64,000 nucleotides of DNA from Kitasatospora sp. NBC_01246 (GTDB lineage Bacteria > Actinomycetota > Actinomycetes > Streptomycetales > Streptomycetaceae): NCBI RefSeq assembly GCF_036226505.1, contig NZ_CP108484.1, positions 1,922,001-1,986,000 of the forward strand. The letters run 5' to 3'. The first letter of the stretch is position 1, and each line of letters starts with the position of its first letter. Shown here piece after piece: positions 7,160 to 16,084 of this stretch. The position numbers and the translations under genes are program-made. The notes under the pieces were generated by a model. That model had not been told where the DNA came from. It was given only the letters and a program-made list of their open reading frames with translations, and ran no database searches.

Positions 7160-9808
7160 CTACACGATGTACTCGTCCATCAGCGATGCGAGGTGGACGA
7201 CGGCGGGCCACGTTGTCGCGATGGTGGTGTGGGCGTGGAGGCGTCGTTGGGCATGGGCGTACATGGCCCAGTCGGCGGGGTCGTCGCCCTCCTGCAGGAA
7301 GGCCGGGATGATTTCCAGGGAGGCCGGGTTGGAGCAGGTTCGGGTCCGGTTCAATGTCTGGGCGGGGTCGAGCTTGGTGATGGCGAGCGAGGTTTGGTTC
7401 TGGTCGGAGCGCGGGTTGACGCCCCAGAAGGCGCGCTCGGCGATCTCCACGATGCCGGAGAATCGACCGTACCGGGCTACCTGAGTTGGCTCGCCGCTCT
7501 CGTCGTCCTGGCCGGCCGCCATCTCCCAGGTGACGCCGAAGGCTCGGGGGACCGCCTCGCGGTCGCTGGCTTCGCGCAGCCTGATGACCCGCAGGCCGGG
7601 GTGATCTCCAGGCTTTCGGGCAGTAGGAGTCACCTCGGGATCCTTCATGTCGATCCCGGGCAGGACGAGTTCGTCGAAGGTGATTCGGCTGTCCTGCAGC
7701 CAGGGCCACACGCCGTGTTCACTCAGGCGCGCGCGGCGCACAAGCAGGAGTCGGTTGGCCGTTGAGTCGAGGGCAAGCGCCTGGGTGATGAAGTCGGCAA
7801 GTGCCGCGCGGGAACTACGGAGGGAGATGCGGCCGCGGCCGGCGACCAGTGCCTCTGGCAGCGCAGTCAGTGGCATCGGTTCTTCAGTCGGGTGACTGGG
7901 GGTGGGCATGAGCTGCGCGGAAGGCGGTGCGTCGGTGTGCTGGCGGATCAGGATAGGGACGATCCGCTCGCCAGCGGGAGCAAGCCAGAGCGTGATGAGC
8001 TCGAACGGTCCCTCGATCCCGCGTGGGAGGGGGAGCTTGGGCAGGTGTCCGGCCTGGCGCAGCGCGTCGTTGAGGGCGGAGGCTGCCCGTTCGATGTCGG
8101 TGGTGGAGAAATCGGTTCCAGGGAAGCGCTTGGCGAGGGCTGCCTTGGTGGGGTTGGGGTTGGCCGGGGCGACGGGGCGCAGGCATTGCACGTTGCGGCG
8201 CAGGGTGGGCAGGACCTTTTTGAAGAACGGCTTGGGGTCGCGCTGGCGAGTGCGGGAGAAGTAGGCCGGACCTTCCATTTCGACGATGCAGGCGATCGGT
8301 TCGCTCAGCCGGGGAAAGGCTTCGGCGAGCTGGGCCGCACGTTCGGCTTCGCTTTTCTCGTAGGCGACTCGGCGGGCTGCGGGGTCGGTGTCGGTGGAGC
8401 GAGGAAGGCCAGCAGTCAGGCTACCCGGGTCACGGCGGTGGAGGGTGAGGTTGATCGGCCCGGTGAGGTGCGCGGCGGTGCTGGTGGTGGGTTCGGTGGG
8501 TGTGAGGCCGAGCTTGGTGGCAGCTGCGGTCAACAGGGCGTCCCAGGTTCGGTCCGAGGTTGCCCAGGCTTCGAGCGAGTAGGTGGGGGTGATGGGAAGT
8601 TCGAGCGGCAGGCGGGCCTTCGAGCGCGTCGCCGCCTTGCGGTTCGGGGTGAGGGGCCGCAGGCCCTTGTCCTCAAGCTGTTGGGCGACCTGGGTGAGGA
8701 TTTCCATATGGTCGCGGGGCTGGTAGCCGGTGCCGACGGGGTGCTCGTGGGTGGCGCGAGCCGGAGGACTGTCAGCGGAGTCCGGGTATCGGTAGGTCAT
8801 GCCGGTGCTGTGGACGATGTGTGCGGCAAAGGGCTGGCCGGCTGCGTCTCCAGGGGCGGTGCGCAGTTGTTCGAGGCTGGGTGGCTGGTGGCGGGTGAGG
8901 CGGGCGAGGATCTCGGCGGCCCCGGGCTGCCAGGACCATTCGCTTCGGTCGCCTCGGGAGCGGATGGTGACCGCGCTTTGGAGGAGCATCGGGCGCTCGT
9001 GACCGTGGACGAACCCGTCTTTGGCGGACAGCAGGACACTGATGGTGGGGTCGCCGTATCCGCGTCGGGGGATGTAGTCGACCGGGTGGGTGGCGAGCCG
9101 GGTCATGCTGAGGTTGACGTGCAGGTGGATCTCTGAGACGCCAGGCACTTTTTCAAGGTGGAAGGTCAGCACGTCCACGCTTGCACCGGCTGCGCCATCG
9201 TCGTCGATGAGTGTCTCGGGTGTGCCGAGGTGGAGGGTGCGGCGGCCGTCGGCGCGGGTGGGGCCGAGTCGGAGGTCCCTTTGGTGGCCTAGGAGTTGCA
9301 GGCCGGTGGTGGTCACGTGCTCGGCGGCGAGGCTGGGGAGGAGGTCGAAGACGTGATTTTGGGGGTTGGCGGTGCCGTTGGGGTGGAGTCCGTGGTCGGC
9401 GAGGTCGAGGTCGTCTGCGGCCCAGTCGAACTGGCCGGCGTTTTCGAGGAGGGTGTACCAGTCGGTGTCGGGGAGGTGGGGTGCGACGCGGGAGGAGGCC
9501 CAGGCGGAGAGTGCGATCAGCAGGAGGTCGGGGTCGACTTCGGTGCGGGCGCGGATCCAGGCGGGGTCGCGGGGGTTCCAGTGGACGGCGGTGATGTCCG
9601 GGTCGATGAGGGTGAGCAGGTCCTCGAGCGAGCGGGTGGGCAGCTGGTCGGGTCCATTGCGGGGTCGGCGGCTGGGGCGGCTGTGCCAGGCGTTCTCGAG
9701 GAGGGTGAGCATGGCTGGCGGGCAGGTGGTGCGGTAGCCGGTGCAGGGCCAGGTGGCGCCCTTAGTGAAGGTGAGCACGGTGGCCTGGGTGTGGCGGTAG
9801 ACGGGCAT
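7160..9808 (-). CDS. pPIWI-RE family protein (prokaryotic PIWI/RNase H-like)
   Basis: The 882-residue protein is the last gene of a three-gene operon whose partners are a DinG/XPD-like helicase and a restriction-nuclease-like protein. That trio defines the pPIWI-RE systems described from comparative genomics by Burroughs, Iyer and Aravind. The N-terminal half carries a strand-rich module (e.g. HLHVNLSMTRLATHPVDYI near 235-255) like the X module of the family. The C-terminal half should be the RNase H-fold PIWI domain, in which conserved Arg and Glu replace the usual catalytic acids; the chain ends LASLMDEYIV, with the expected late Glu. The start ATG (9806-9808) overlaps the helicase stop by one base. 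A nucleic-acid-guided or R-loop-based defence role has been proposed, and I know of little direct testing. Confidence 0.82.
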   Translation of the reverse strand: MPVYRHTQATVLTFTKGATWPCTGYRTTCPPAMLTLLENAWHSRPSRRPRNGPDQLPTRSLEDLLTLIDPDITAVHWNPRDPAWIRARTEVDPDLLLIALSAWASSRVAPHLPDTDWYTLLENAGQFDWAADDLDLADHGLHPNGTANPQNHVFDLLPSLAAEHVTTTGLQLLGHQRDLRLGPTRADGRRTLHLGTPETLIDDDGAAGASVDVLTFHLEKVPGVSEIHLHVNLSMTRLATHPVDYIPRRGYGDPTISVLLSAKDGFVHGHERPMLLQSAVTIRSRGDRSEWSWQPGAAEILARLTRHQPPSLEQLRTAPGDAAGQPFAAHIVHSTGMTYRYPDSADSPPARATHEHPVGTGYQPRDHMEILTQVAQQLEDKGLRPLTPNRKAATRSKARLPLELPITPTYSLEAWATSDRTWDALLTAAATKLGLTPTEPTTSTAAHLTGPINLTLHRRDPGSLTAGLPRSTDTDPAARRVAYEKSEAERAAQLAEAFPRLSEPIACIVEMEGPAYFSRTRQRDPKPFFKKVLPTLRRNVQCLRPVAPANPNPTKAALAKRFPGTDFSTTDIERAASALNDALRQAGHLPKLPLPRGIEGPFELITLWLAPAGERIVPILIRQHTDAPPSAQLMPTPSHPTEEPMPLTALPEALVAGRGRISLRSSRAALADFITQALALDSTANRLLLVRRARLSEHGVWPWLQDSRITFDELVLPGIDMKDPEVTPTARKPGDHPGLRVIRLREASDREAVPRAFGVTWEMAAGQDDESGEPTQVARYGRFSGIVEIAERAFWGVNPRSDQNQTSLAITKLDPAQTLNRTRTCSNPASLEIIPAFLQEGDDPADWAMYAHAQRRLHAHTTIATTWPAVVHLASLMDEYIV

Positions 9809-12800
9809 TAGCGGTGGCCCCAGTCGATGGTGTCGAGGAGGTGGGAGGCCAGGCCCCAGCAGGCCTGGGCGAGTGCGTGGTCGAGGCGTTCGGTCGCGGT
9901 GGCGGTTGGGCCTTGCTCTGTGAGCCAGCCGTGCAGGAGCTGTTGGGCGGCGACGATGACGCTGGTGCGCGGAGTGTCAGCGGTGGTGTCGTCGAGGTTT
10001 GCGGTGCGGGGTGCGAACGCCGCGTCGCAGAGGTAGACGAGGATCTTCTCGTTGCCGCGGATGCCGCGCCCGATGGTCTGGTGGAGCGGGACGAGGAAGT
10101 TGCCGACGAATGCGGCGTGTTCGACCGGGTCGGTGAGGCGACTGAATAGGACGGGTTCACCGACCCGTCGCTGCCAGCGGCGTCGTTCGGTGTGGCGCAG
10201 GATGCGGGCGAGGTCGACCGGGTCAGTGTGGTCGGGGGCGGTGAGGTCGATGGGGTGACGGAGGCGACGCATGGCCTCGCGGCTGAGCAGGGAGAGGGGG
10301 AAGGTGGCGTCGTCGGCGGGCGGGTGGATGCGTGCCAGGTAGAACACGGCGCCCAGGGCGGCGACGCCGCGGGCGTTGAGGATGTTGTGGCCCCGTTGGA
10401 TGGCGCCTTCAGCGGCTACGAGGATGTCGGCGCCGGAGGTGGCGAAGGAGGCCAGGCGTCGCCGGGGGATGCTGTGCCGGCTCGGGGGGTCGTCGTCGCG
10501 GATGACGTGCAGGGCTGTGTACGGGGTCTTGTGGTTGATGTAGTCCGCGACGGTCTGGGCGTCACTGGTGCTCTGGACGGTGAACAGCACCTGCTGGCGG
10601 TCGGCGGCGAGACGTTGGCGTGCCCGTTGCAGGAGTGACTCCGTGGCCCCGGGTGGGGGGTTGCAGATCCAGTCGGCGGCCGTGCTGAGGGCGAAGGTGT
10701 GCAAGGCGGGGTTGCCGCCGGTGCCTGAGATGAAGACTGGCCGGCCGTCGCGGTAGCGGGGCGGCCGGAAGAACATGTGGCTTTCCAGCAGCGCCGCTCG
10801 GGCTCGGGCCGGCTCGCGCAGGACCAGGTCGGGGGTGGCGTCGAGGTGGAAGCGCGGAGAGGCGGGCATCCAGCTGGTGGCGGACGCCAGGATCACATTC
10901 GGGCCTTCGATGCCTTCGCTGGCGAGGAGGTCGTGCAGGTGATAAAGAAGCCAGCGGCCAACGCCGCGCAGCCACAGGATGCTGAAGGAGCCACTATCGC
11001 CGCCCGGGTTGGGCTGCCACTGAAGGGCCATCAGGTTCCCTGCGGCCTGCTCAGGGACGAAGGACATCAGGTCGCGGGGTGGCTGGCGGCTCCAGAAGTC
11101 ATCGCCATCTCCGGTGAGTGACTTGGTGATAGCGGGCAGACGCTGGGCAACCTCGAAGAACGAGGTCGTGATGCGGGCCGCCCACAGGCCGGTCTGCAGG
11201 ATCTGCCCGAGTTCGGCAGATGTGCCGCGAACGGCCGCATCTTCACCGAGGGACGGCTGGTGCTCCTTGATCCACGCCTCGGCAGCGTCCTGGGCGGACA
11301 CGAGGGTGTCGTGGGTCGCGGTCATGGCTTCGATCAGCTCGGCCCAGTTCTCGGGCGGGGCCTGGAACGGGGCGGTGACCAGCGGCTCGAAGTGTTCGTC
11401 GAAGAACAGGTCGGCCGCCTCCTCCATGTCCGCGTTGTGGGCGAAGTCGTTGCGCTCACCGAGGCCATGCAGGTTGCGCGCAAGGCGCCTCAGGAGGCTG
11501 TAGCCGGTGAACGGACCCTCGGCAATGACGGTGCGTAGCTCGTCCGCGCTCGGGTCGATCATCAGCTGGTAGAGCTCAGTCAGGGCCTGGTCGTGGCGAC
11601 GGAAGTATCTGTCGCCGGCTCTTACTTCCGGGTCGAGCAGGTCGAGGAACCAGGAGTGCTCCAAGCGCTGGCCGATCCGGTCCCCGACCCGGTGGCTCCA
11701 GCCCCTGCCTGGTTGGGAAAGGATCTCGTTCAGCAGGAAGCGGTCGTCGAACTGTTGCTGCACGGTGTCCGCCTCGTCCACCAGCAGCACATCGAGGTGG
11801 TGTTGGGCTGCTTCAGCGACGCGGACATCGATCTGCGACTGGGGCATCATGGTGGAGGCGAGGCCGGCCGCGGTGGTGACCCAGACCTGTGCTTCGGCCA
11901 CCTTGCGTGCGGTCGCATGGGCCGGACAGACCGGGAGGATCGGGCAGTCCCCGCGCCCTTTCTGGCCGACCACCGTGAGCATGCCCGTGCAGGGCCGTTC
12001 CTCTCTTGGCAGTGTTTCCCGATCGGTCCTGCTGGTCAGCCGCAGTTCCTCCAGGTAGCACTGGTCGTCGGCGAACTCGGCGGCGGGGTCGGGGCCAGTG
12101 GGGAAGGTGGTGTTGCCGTCGTACAGGAGCGAGCGCCAGTAGCGGTCCTTGTGGAGGCCCTCTCGGGTGCGGCCGAAGATCGGAACTGTGCCGATGCCCA
12201 GGGTCTGCAGGAAGCTGACCTTGGCGTAGACGTCGCTGCCCGAGGCGAGGACGAATCCGACCTTGCCTCCGCGGCGGGCGACGATGAATGCGATCAGGTC
12301 CAGCAGGGTGGACTTGCCGCTGTTCATCAGCCCGACCACGTGCCACAGGCCGACGACAGAGACCTGTTCATCGTCATCTCGCAGATCGCGCAGGCGGCCT
12401 GTGGACCTGTCGGTCACGAGCGCTTCGATCCGTTTCAGACGCGTCTTAAAGTCGCGGTTCTCGACTTCCGGATGGCCGGCCAGGATCTCGTCCATCTCTG
12501 CGGCGGCCCGGCGAAGGTCCCCCTTGGTGAGGGGGATCGGCGTCCTGGTACGGCAGCTGGTGGCTGGCAGCATGGGCAGGGGCTGGGCCGCCACGAAGGT
12601 ATCGGGGATGCGAATCTGCTCACGACTGCCATCGGCACGCTCGAAGGAGCAGGTGGACCCTGGCGGCACCGGTTGGAATGTCCGGCGCGTTTTGTAGGGC
12701 ACGGATTTCTGCAGGGCCTGCCGGTAGAGGTCATGGCGGGCCGCGCCGTACGGGGTGCCGCGCCGGGTGAACACGGTCGAGGGCTCTGCCCTGTGCCCGC

Positions 12801-13131
12801 GCATCTCGCCCGGCTCGAAGCCCCGCACCTGGGCCGGCAACTTCACATAATGGTCCAGCTTCTCGCGCAGGGTGCCGCTCTTGGCCATAGGTCCCATCAG
12901 CTCCCGCAGTGTGCGGATTTGCGGGTCCAGCTCGGGATCGATGCGCATGTACCCGGCGAGCACGGGCCACAGCGCGCCGGTGCCCTCACCGGGCAGATGG
13001 TCGGCCAGGAAGGACAGTCCGAGTTCAAGAGCGCAGAGCTCGCGCGGCTTGAGCGGACCGAGCAGCGGCCGCACGCACTCGTCGTTCAGCTCGGCCACGA
13101 GGCGCTTGCTCCACGAGATGCTGTCCCTCAC
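9808..13131 (-). CDS. pPIWI-RE-associated DinG/XPD-like helicase
   Basis: This 1107-residue superfamily 2 helicase has an N-terminal region of about 240 residues seen with pPIWI-RE systems (Z-type module). Walker A GLMNSGKST follows at about 268-275, then DEAD-like LLVDEADTV near 450 and motif VI QTIGRGIRGNEK near 1017. Between Walker A and DEAD there are four cysteines (QCYLEE, PCTGML, DCPILP, VCPAH; about 358-400). They are spaced like the 4Fe-4S cluster ligands of XPD/DinG helicases. It overlaps the upstream gene by four bases and the PIWI gene by one, so all three are co-translated. It probably unwinds DNA or RNA-DNA hybrids for the PIWI partner. Confidence 0.83.
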   Translation of the reverse strand: MRDSISWSKRLVAELNDECVRPLLGPLKPRELCALELGLSFLADHLPGEGTGALWPVLAGYMRIDPELDPQIRTLRELMGPMAKSGTLREKLDHYVKLPAQVRGFEPGEMRGHRAEPSTVFTRRGTPYGAARHDLYRQALQKSVPYKTRRTFQPVPPGSTCSFERADGSREQIRIPDTFVAAQPLPMLPATSCRTRTPIPLTKGDLRRAAAEMDEILAGHPEVENRDFKTRLKRIEALVTDRSTGRLRDLRDDDEQVSVVGLWHVVGLMNSGKSTLLDLIAFIVARRGGKVGFVLASGSDVYAKVSFLQTLGIGTVPIFGRTREGLHKDRYWRSLLYDGNTTFPTGPDPAAEFADDQCYLEELRLTSRTDRETLPREERPCTGMLTVVGQKGRGDCPILPVCPAHATARKVAEAQVWVTTAAGLASTMMPQSQIDVRVAEAAQHHLDVLLVDEADTVQQQFDDRFLLNEILSQPGRGWSHRVGDRIGQRLEHSWFLDLLDPEVRAGDRYFRRHDQALTELYQLMIDPSADELRTVIAEGPFTGYSLLRRLARNLHGLGERNDFAHNADMEEAADLFFDEHFEPLVTAPFQAPPENWAELIEAMTATHDTLVSAQDAAEAWIKEHQPSLGEDAAVRGTSAELGQILQTGLWAARITTSFFEVAQRLPAITKSLTGDGDDFWSRQPPRDLMSFVPEQAAGNLMALQWQPNPGGDSGSFSILWLRGVGRWLLYHLHDLLASEGIEGPNVILASATSWMPASPRFHLDATPDLVLREPARARAALLESHMFFRPPRYRDGRPVFISGTGGNPALHTFALSTAADWICNPPPGATESLLQRARQRLAADRQQVLFTVQSTSDAQTVADYINHKTPYTALHVIRDDDPPSRHSIPRRRLASFATSGADILVAAEGAIQRGHNILNARGVAALGAVFYLARIHPPADDATFPLSLLSREAMRRLRHPIDLTAPDHTDPVDLARILRHTERRRWQRRVGEPVLFSRLTDPVEHAAFVGNFLVPLHQTIGRGIRGNEKILVYLCDAAFAPRTANLDDTTADTPRTSVIVAAQQLLHGWLTEQGPTATATERLDHALAQACWGLASHLLDTIDWGHR

Positions 13132-14588
13132 CGTGCGGCCCCGCTTCCGCCCGCACGGCGGGCGGCTTGGCGCAGAAACGTCTGCTCATCGAGAACCTCG
13201 ATCCCGGCGACGCGGCCCTGCAACTCACGCTCCAGATCTGCCCGGTAGCCGGGAGTCCGCACGCGGTGCATCGGGAGGACGATGATGCGCCGCTGGGCCC
13301 GCACCCGCGCATCGATACGAAAACCGCGGGCGAGAAGAGCCGGGCTGGAGCAGTCCTTCGCGTCGACTGCCCAGCACTCCGTCTCCCCGCTCGGCTCCAG
13401 CGGCTCAAACGTCACTGCCGCGTCCCAGGCGTCCAGACACGGCCATGGCTCGAGCCGCACGCGTCCCGAAGGAAGCTCGGCAAGCCGGTCCAGCAACCGG
13501 CCCTCCAGCAACCCCGGATCGTGGAAGAACTGGCGGGTCGCACGGTGCTGGACCCAGTACCCGCCCAGGCAAACCACCTCGTGCATCTCGGCCTCTCCGG
13601 TGCATCCGGGTGTCCCACACCGGCTCGTGCCCTCGTCGAGCAGGTTGCGGCAGTCGCCGCATCGCCTCAACCGGGCCTTTCCCGGGACTGGCACTGAACG
13701 GAAGACGTAACCGGTCCGAACGAACTTCGCAAAGAACGTGTCGCTGTCCGAGTCGGCCTTCGGGAGTTCGTACGCCAGTGCCTGGACCTGTCGGTCGCCG
13801 AGCACCGCATGGTCGATCAGCAGGCGCCGCAGGCGCGCGTAGAGTCGCTGGACTGCCTCCTCGTCGGTGCCGTTCATCCGCGCGCAGAGCAGCAACGCGT
13901 CGAAGGTCTGGTTCTGTACGAGCTCCGCCTCGACATCGGCGTGCCGTACCAGATCGGCTGCCTGCTCGGCGAACTCCGACAGTTCATCCCCGTCCAGCAG
14001 CGTCACCTCGAGGTCGGCGTCGGCGAGAGCGAGCGGCACGGGCCAAGCGGCCATCGGCCGCCGGCACCAACCGAACAGATCCAGGTCGTTCGTGGGCCAG
14101 TTCAGCCCCAGGGCCTGGGCCTTCCACCACAAGCGTCCCCGCGCATCACGCCACGCCCGTGGCAGCGTTCCCTGATCACCGGACCGCCAATGCCCGTGGC
14201 CTTCCTGCTGCCGGTCCAGCCGGATCCGTGCCAGCGCGGCGCACAGCAATTCCACTGTCAGGTAGTCGTCCTGCCCATCCTTCTGAGCAGCGCCAGGATG
14301 TCCCGGTGATCGATCACGGGCCATCAGTTCGGACGGATCATCGGGTTTTGACGCCCCCAGCTTGACGTGGCGGGGCGACGGCTCGCTGGGAGCTGGAAGG
14401 GCGGCCGTCCGGCGGGTGTCCATGCCGATACCTATACAGTACGTCTCCGACATCTCACGGAGCGTATTGACGGCCTGGGCGAGGCACTCGTACCATCCGG
14501 CGGCCCCACTTGCGCGCCATGAAACGGCTCGATCCGAGAGAGTGCCTGAACCGTTGATCTGGCGCTGGCCCACCACAACGCTCGTCAT
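13128..14588 (-). CDS. pPIWI-RE-associated restriction-endonuclease-like protein
   Basis: The product has 486 residues and is first in the pPIWI-RE operon. A helical N-terminal half is followed by a zinc-ribbon-like pair, RCGDCRNLL and RCGTPGCTG (about 308-330), with a further cysteine in EVVCLGG. The C-terminal part contains WDAAVTFEP and CWAVDAKD (near 385-408); an acid followed by D/E-x-K in a strand is the catalytic pattern of restriction-endonuclease folds. This matches the REase component reported with pPIWI-RE proteins. The N-terminal 60 residues are less certain and a later start is possible; ATG 14588 was kept because AGWYECLAQAVNTL just after it looks protein-like. Confidence 0.75.
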   Translation of the reverse strand: MTSVVVGQRQINGSGTLSDRAVSWRASGAAGWYECLAQAVNTLREMSETYCIGIGMDTRRTAALPAPSEPSPRHVKLGASKPDDPSELMARDRSPGHPGAAQKDGQDDYLTVELLCAALARIRLDRQQEGHGHWRSGDQGTLPRAWRDARGRLWWKAQALGLNWPTNDLDLFGWCRRPMAAWPVPLALADADLEVTLLDGDELSEFAEQAADLVRHADVEAELVQNQTFDALLLCARMNGTDEEAVQRLYARLRRLLIDHAVLGDRQVQALAYELPKADSDSDTFFAKFVRTGYVFRSVPVPGKARLRRCGDCRNLLDEGTSRCGTPGCTGEAEMHEVVCLGGYWVQHRATRQFFHDPGLLEGRLLDRLAELPSGRVRLEPWPCLDAWDAAVTFEPLEPSGETECWAVDAKDCSSPALLARGFRIDARVRAQRRIIVLPMHRVRTPGYRADLERELQGRVAGIEVLDEQTFLRQAARRAGGSGAAR

Positions 14589-14695
14589 CTCTGGTCGCGC
14601 CGCGGCCTTTCCGCGGCCTGGGAGAACCGGAGTCCTCGCAGGGCATGGAAGGGCAGCGTTCGGCCGCCGCGCACGCCGGGACTACACCTGCAGGA

Positions 14696-14947
14696 TCAGT
14701 GTCTCCGCACGTGGCTGACCACCGTTGCACTCTCTTGAGCCTTCCGCCGGGCGAGCGCCAGGCATTCCATCCGCTGGATCCGCTGGTCGGCAGGCAGCGG
14801 ATCCTCACCAAGCCGGAGGCGCAGCCGGCTCGCTTCATCGAAGTCCGCAAGCGGGGCATTGGCCGCGTCGATTGCCTGCCCAATCAGCCGATCCCGTCTA
14901 CAGGGATCTCGCAGGCGGATCGCCAGCTGGCCATCGGTAGGCAGCAA
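14696..14947 (-). CDS. Possible small hypothetical protein overlapping the EVE gene
   Basis: An 83-residue frame from ATG 14947 overlaps the 3' end of the EVE-domain gene by 50 bases. The sequence is amphipathic and charged (RDRLIGQAIDAANAPLADFD, then QRIQRMECLALARRKAQE), more protein-like than most chance frames here. No family is recognised. It could be a real small gene coupled to the EVE gene or the end of a decayed one. The rest of the gap up to the pPIWI-RE operon (14589-14695) holds nothing else that I can see. Confidence 0.35.
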   Translation of the reverse strand: MLPTDGQLAIRLRDPCRRDRLIGQAIDAANAPLADFDEASRLRLRLGEDPLPADQRIQRMECLALARRKAQESATVVSHVRRH

Positions 14948-15413
14948 CCGTCTCGACGTACGGCTTCAAGCCCGGCTCGAGCCTACGGCGCAGGAGATCC
15001 GCGTCCGCAGTTGAAAGCGCGAGCGAGGGCCGTCGCATCCGGGCGCTCCATGACCTGGGGTCAGGGAAGGCTTCGAGTCGTGTGACCAGGTCACGCAAGA
15101 CGAGGCCTTCGCGGAAGGGTGCCAGGCCGTGAATCCGAAGGTCGCAGCCCTCGGTGAACGATCGCTCTCCGAACACGACGGGTTCGTCGAGGGTGCGCAC
15201 CTGACTGGTGACCGATCCGCGGGCGATGATGCGACCCAGGTCCCGGGTGGGGCTGCCGAAGCATCGGCGTGTCGAGTAGAGCAGCACCTCATCACCCTCT
15301 TGAATGGCGCGGGCCACCTGGGCGCGTGCGGTGGGGAAGGCCATGCGCTGTTCGGCGAGGACCCAGCTCAGGGCGGTTCGGTCGCTGATGATGACCAGGT
15401 GCGTGGCTGCCAT
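14898..15413 (-). CDS. EVE/PUA-like domain protein
   Basis: The 171-residue product begins ATHLVIISDRTALSWVL and contains EGDEVLLYSTRRCFGSPTRD, RIIARGSVTS and LRIHGLAPFREG. This is the layout of EVE (PUA-superfamily) domains, which bind modified bases in DNA or RNA and often accompany restriction systems. A longer frame extends to 15719, but its N-terminal 102 residues are low-complexity and antisense to an integrase remnant, so ATG 15413 is preferred. Its position between the pPIWI-RE and type I restriction loci fits a modified-DNA sensor, though single-gene EVE proteins also occur outside defence loci. Confidence 0.7.
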   Translation of the reverse strand: MAATHLVIISDRTALSWVLAEQRMAFPTARAQVARAIQEGDEVLLYSTRRCFGSPTRDLGRIIARGSVTSQVRTLDEPVVFGERSFTEGCDLRIHGLAPFREGLVLRDLVTRLEAFPDPRSWSARMRRPSLALSTADADLLRRRLEPGLKPYVETVAAYRWPAGDPPARSL

Positions 15414-15464
15414 AAGGGCCAAGATATCGAGGCTGGGGGTCGGGCCAGGCGGCACGGCCCGACC

Positions 15465-15670
15465 CTGTTCCCGGTGACGCCTGCGGCCGTGCTGGCGTGG
15501 CACCGCAGGCTCATCGCCAGAAGTGGGACTACAGCCAGCGCCGGACCAGGCAGGGCAGGCCGCTATCCGCGGGCGCGGTGAACGCGTTGGCGCTGCGGCT
15601 GGCCCGGGAGAATCCGCAGTGGGGCTGCCGTCGGATCCAAGGGTGAACTCGGCGGACTTGGTCGGTGGGC
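15465..15670 (+). pseudogene. Fragment of an integrase/transposase (rve-type), frameshifted
   Basis: The plus strand encodes LFPVTPAAVLAWHRRLIAR, then after a frameshift near 15522 continues KWDYSQRRRTRQGRPLSAGA and LALRLARENPQWGCRRIQG. A stop is caused by one extra G near 15640, after which the frame GELGGLGR resumes. These are the helix-turn-helix linker and the ARENP-WG-RRI motif that precede the catalytic domain of IS3/IS481-like integrases. The catalytic DDE domain is missing. It is direct evidence of past mobile-element activity inside the island. Confidence 0.75.
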
Positions 15671-15711
15671 AGGCCCCATTCCCTCCGGGCGACAACCCTG
15701 AACTGGCCTTG

Positions 15712-15930
15712 ATGCTCACTGGCGCGCCCGACGCGTTGGCCGAAAGCGGTGGCGACCTCTACCCGGCGATCCTCAACGTCGCGGTGAACGCCTTGACGGC
15801 CGGCCATCTCCACAGCGAGGACGGCTGCGTCAGCTGCAGCTATCGCGACGAGACCGGAGACGACTGGCAGGCCCGGACGGACGCCATCACCACCGCGCCA
15901 CTTCACTATGCGGTCCAGCGGGCGACATAA
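15712..15930 (+). CDS. Hypothetical small protein upstream of the type I operon
   Basis: From ATG 15712 the frame encodes 72 residues, ending TTAPLHYAVQRAT before TAA. It contains CVSCSYRDETGDDWQ and an acidic N-terminal half. The frame stays open further upstream, but there it overlaps the integrase remnant. I do not recognise a family. It could be a genuine small gene or the 3' end of a lost one; the hsdM start lies about 150 bases downstream on the same strand. Confidence 0.3.
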   Translation: MLTGAPDALAESGGDLYPAILNVAVNALTAGHLHSEDGCVSCSYRDETGDDWQARTDAITTAPLHYAVQRAT

Positions 15931-16084
15931 ATCGGACTTTTAGCCTAAATCAGTCAGGCGCTGCTTCTTGAGCGACACCGGTCCTGTCAGTGGCACAATT
16001 TACATTTTCGCCTGTGGACCAGCACCATCACTGGGCAGCCTCTCAGCGGGTGCCCCAGCAGCCGCGCTAGGAAGGACAAGTCAC

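Noticed and set aside
11593..13248. 551-residue plus-strand frame opposite the pPIWI-RE helicase
   Set aside because: Antisense to conserved helicase motifs and low-complexity in character.
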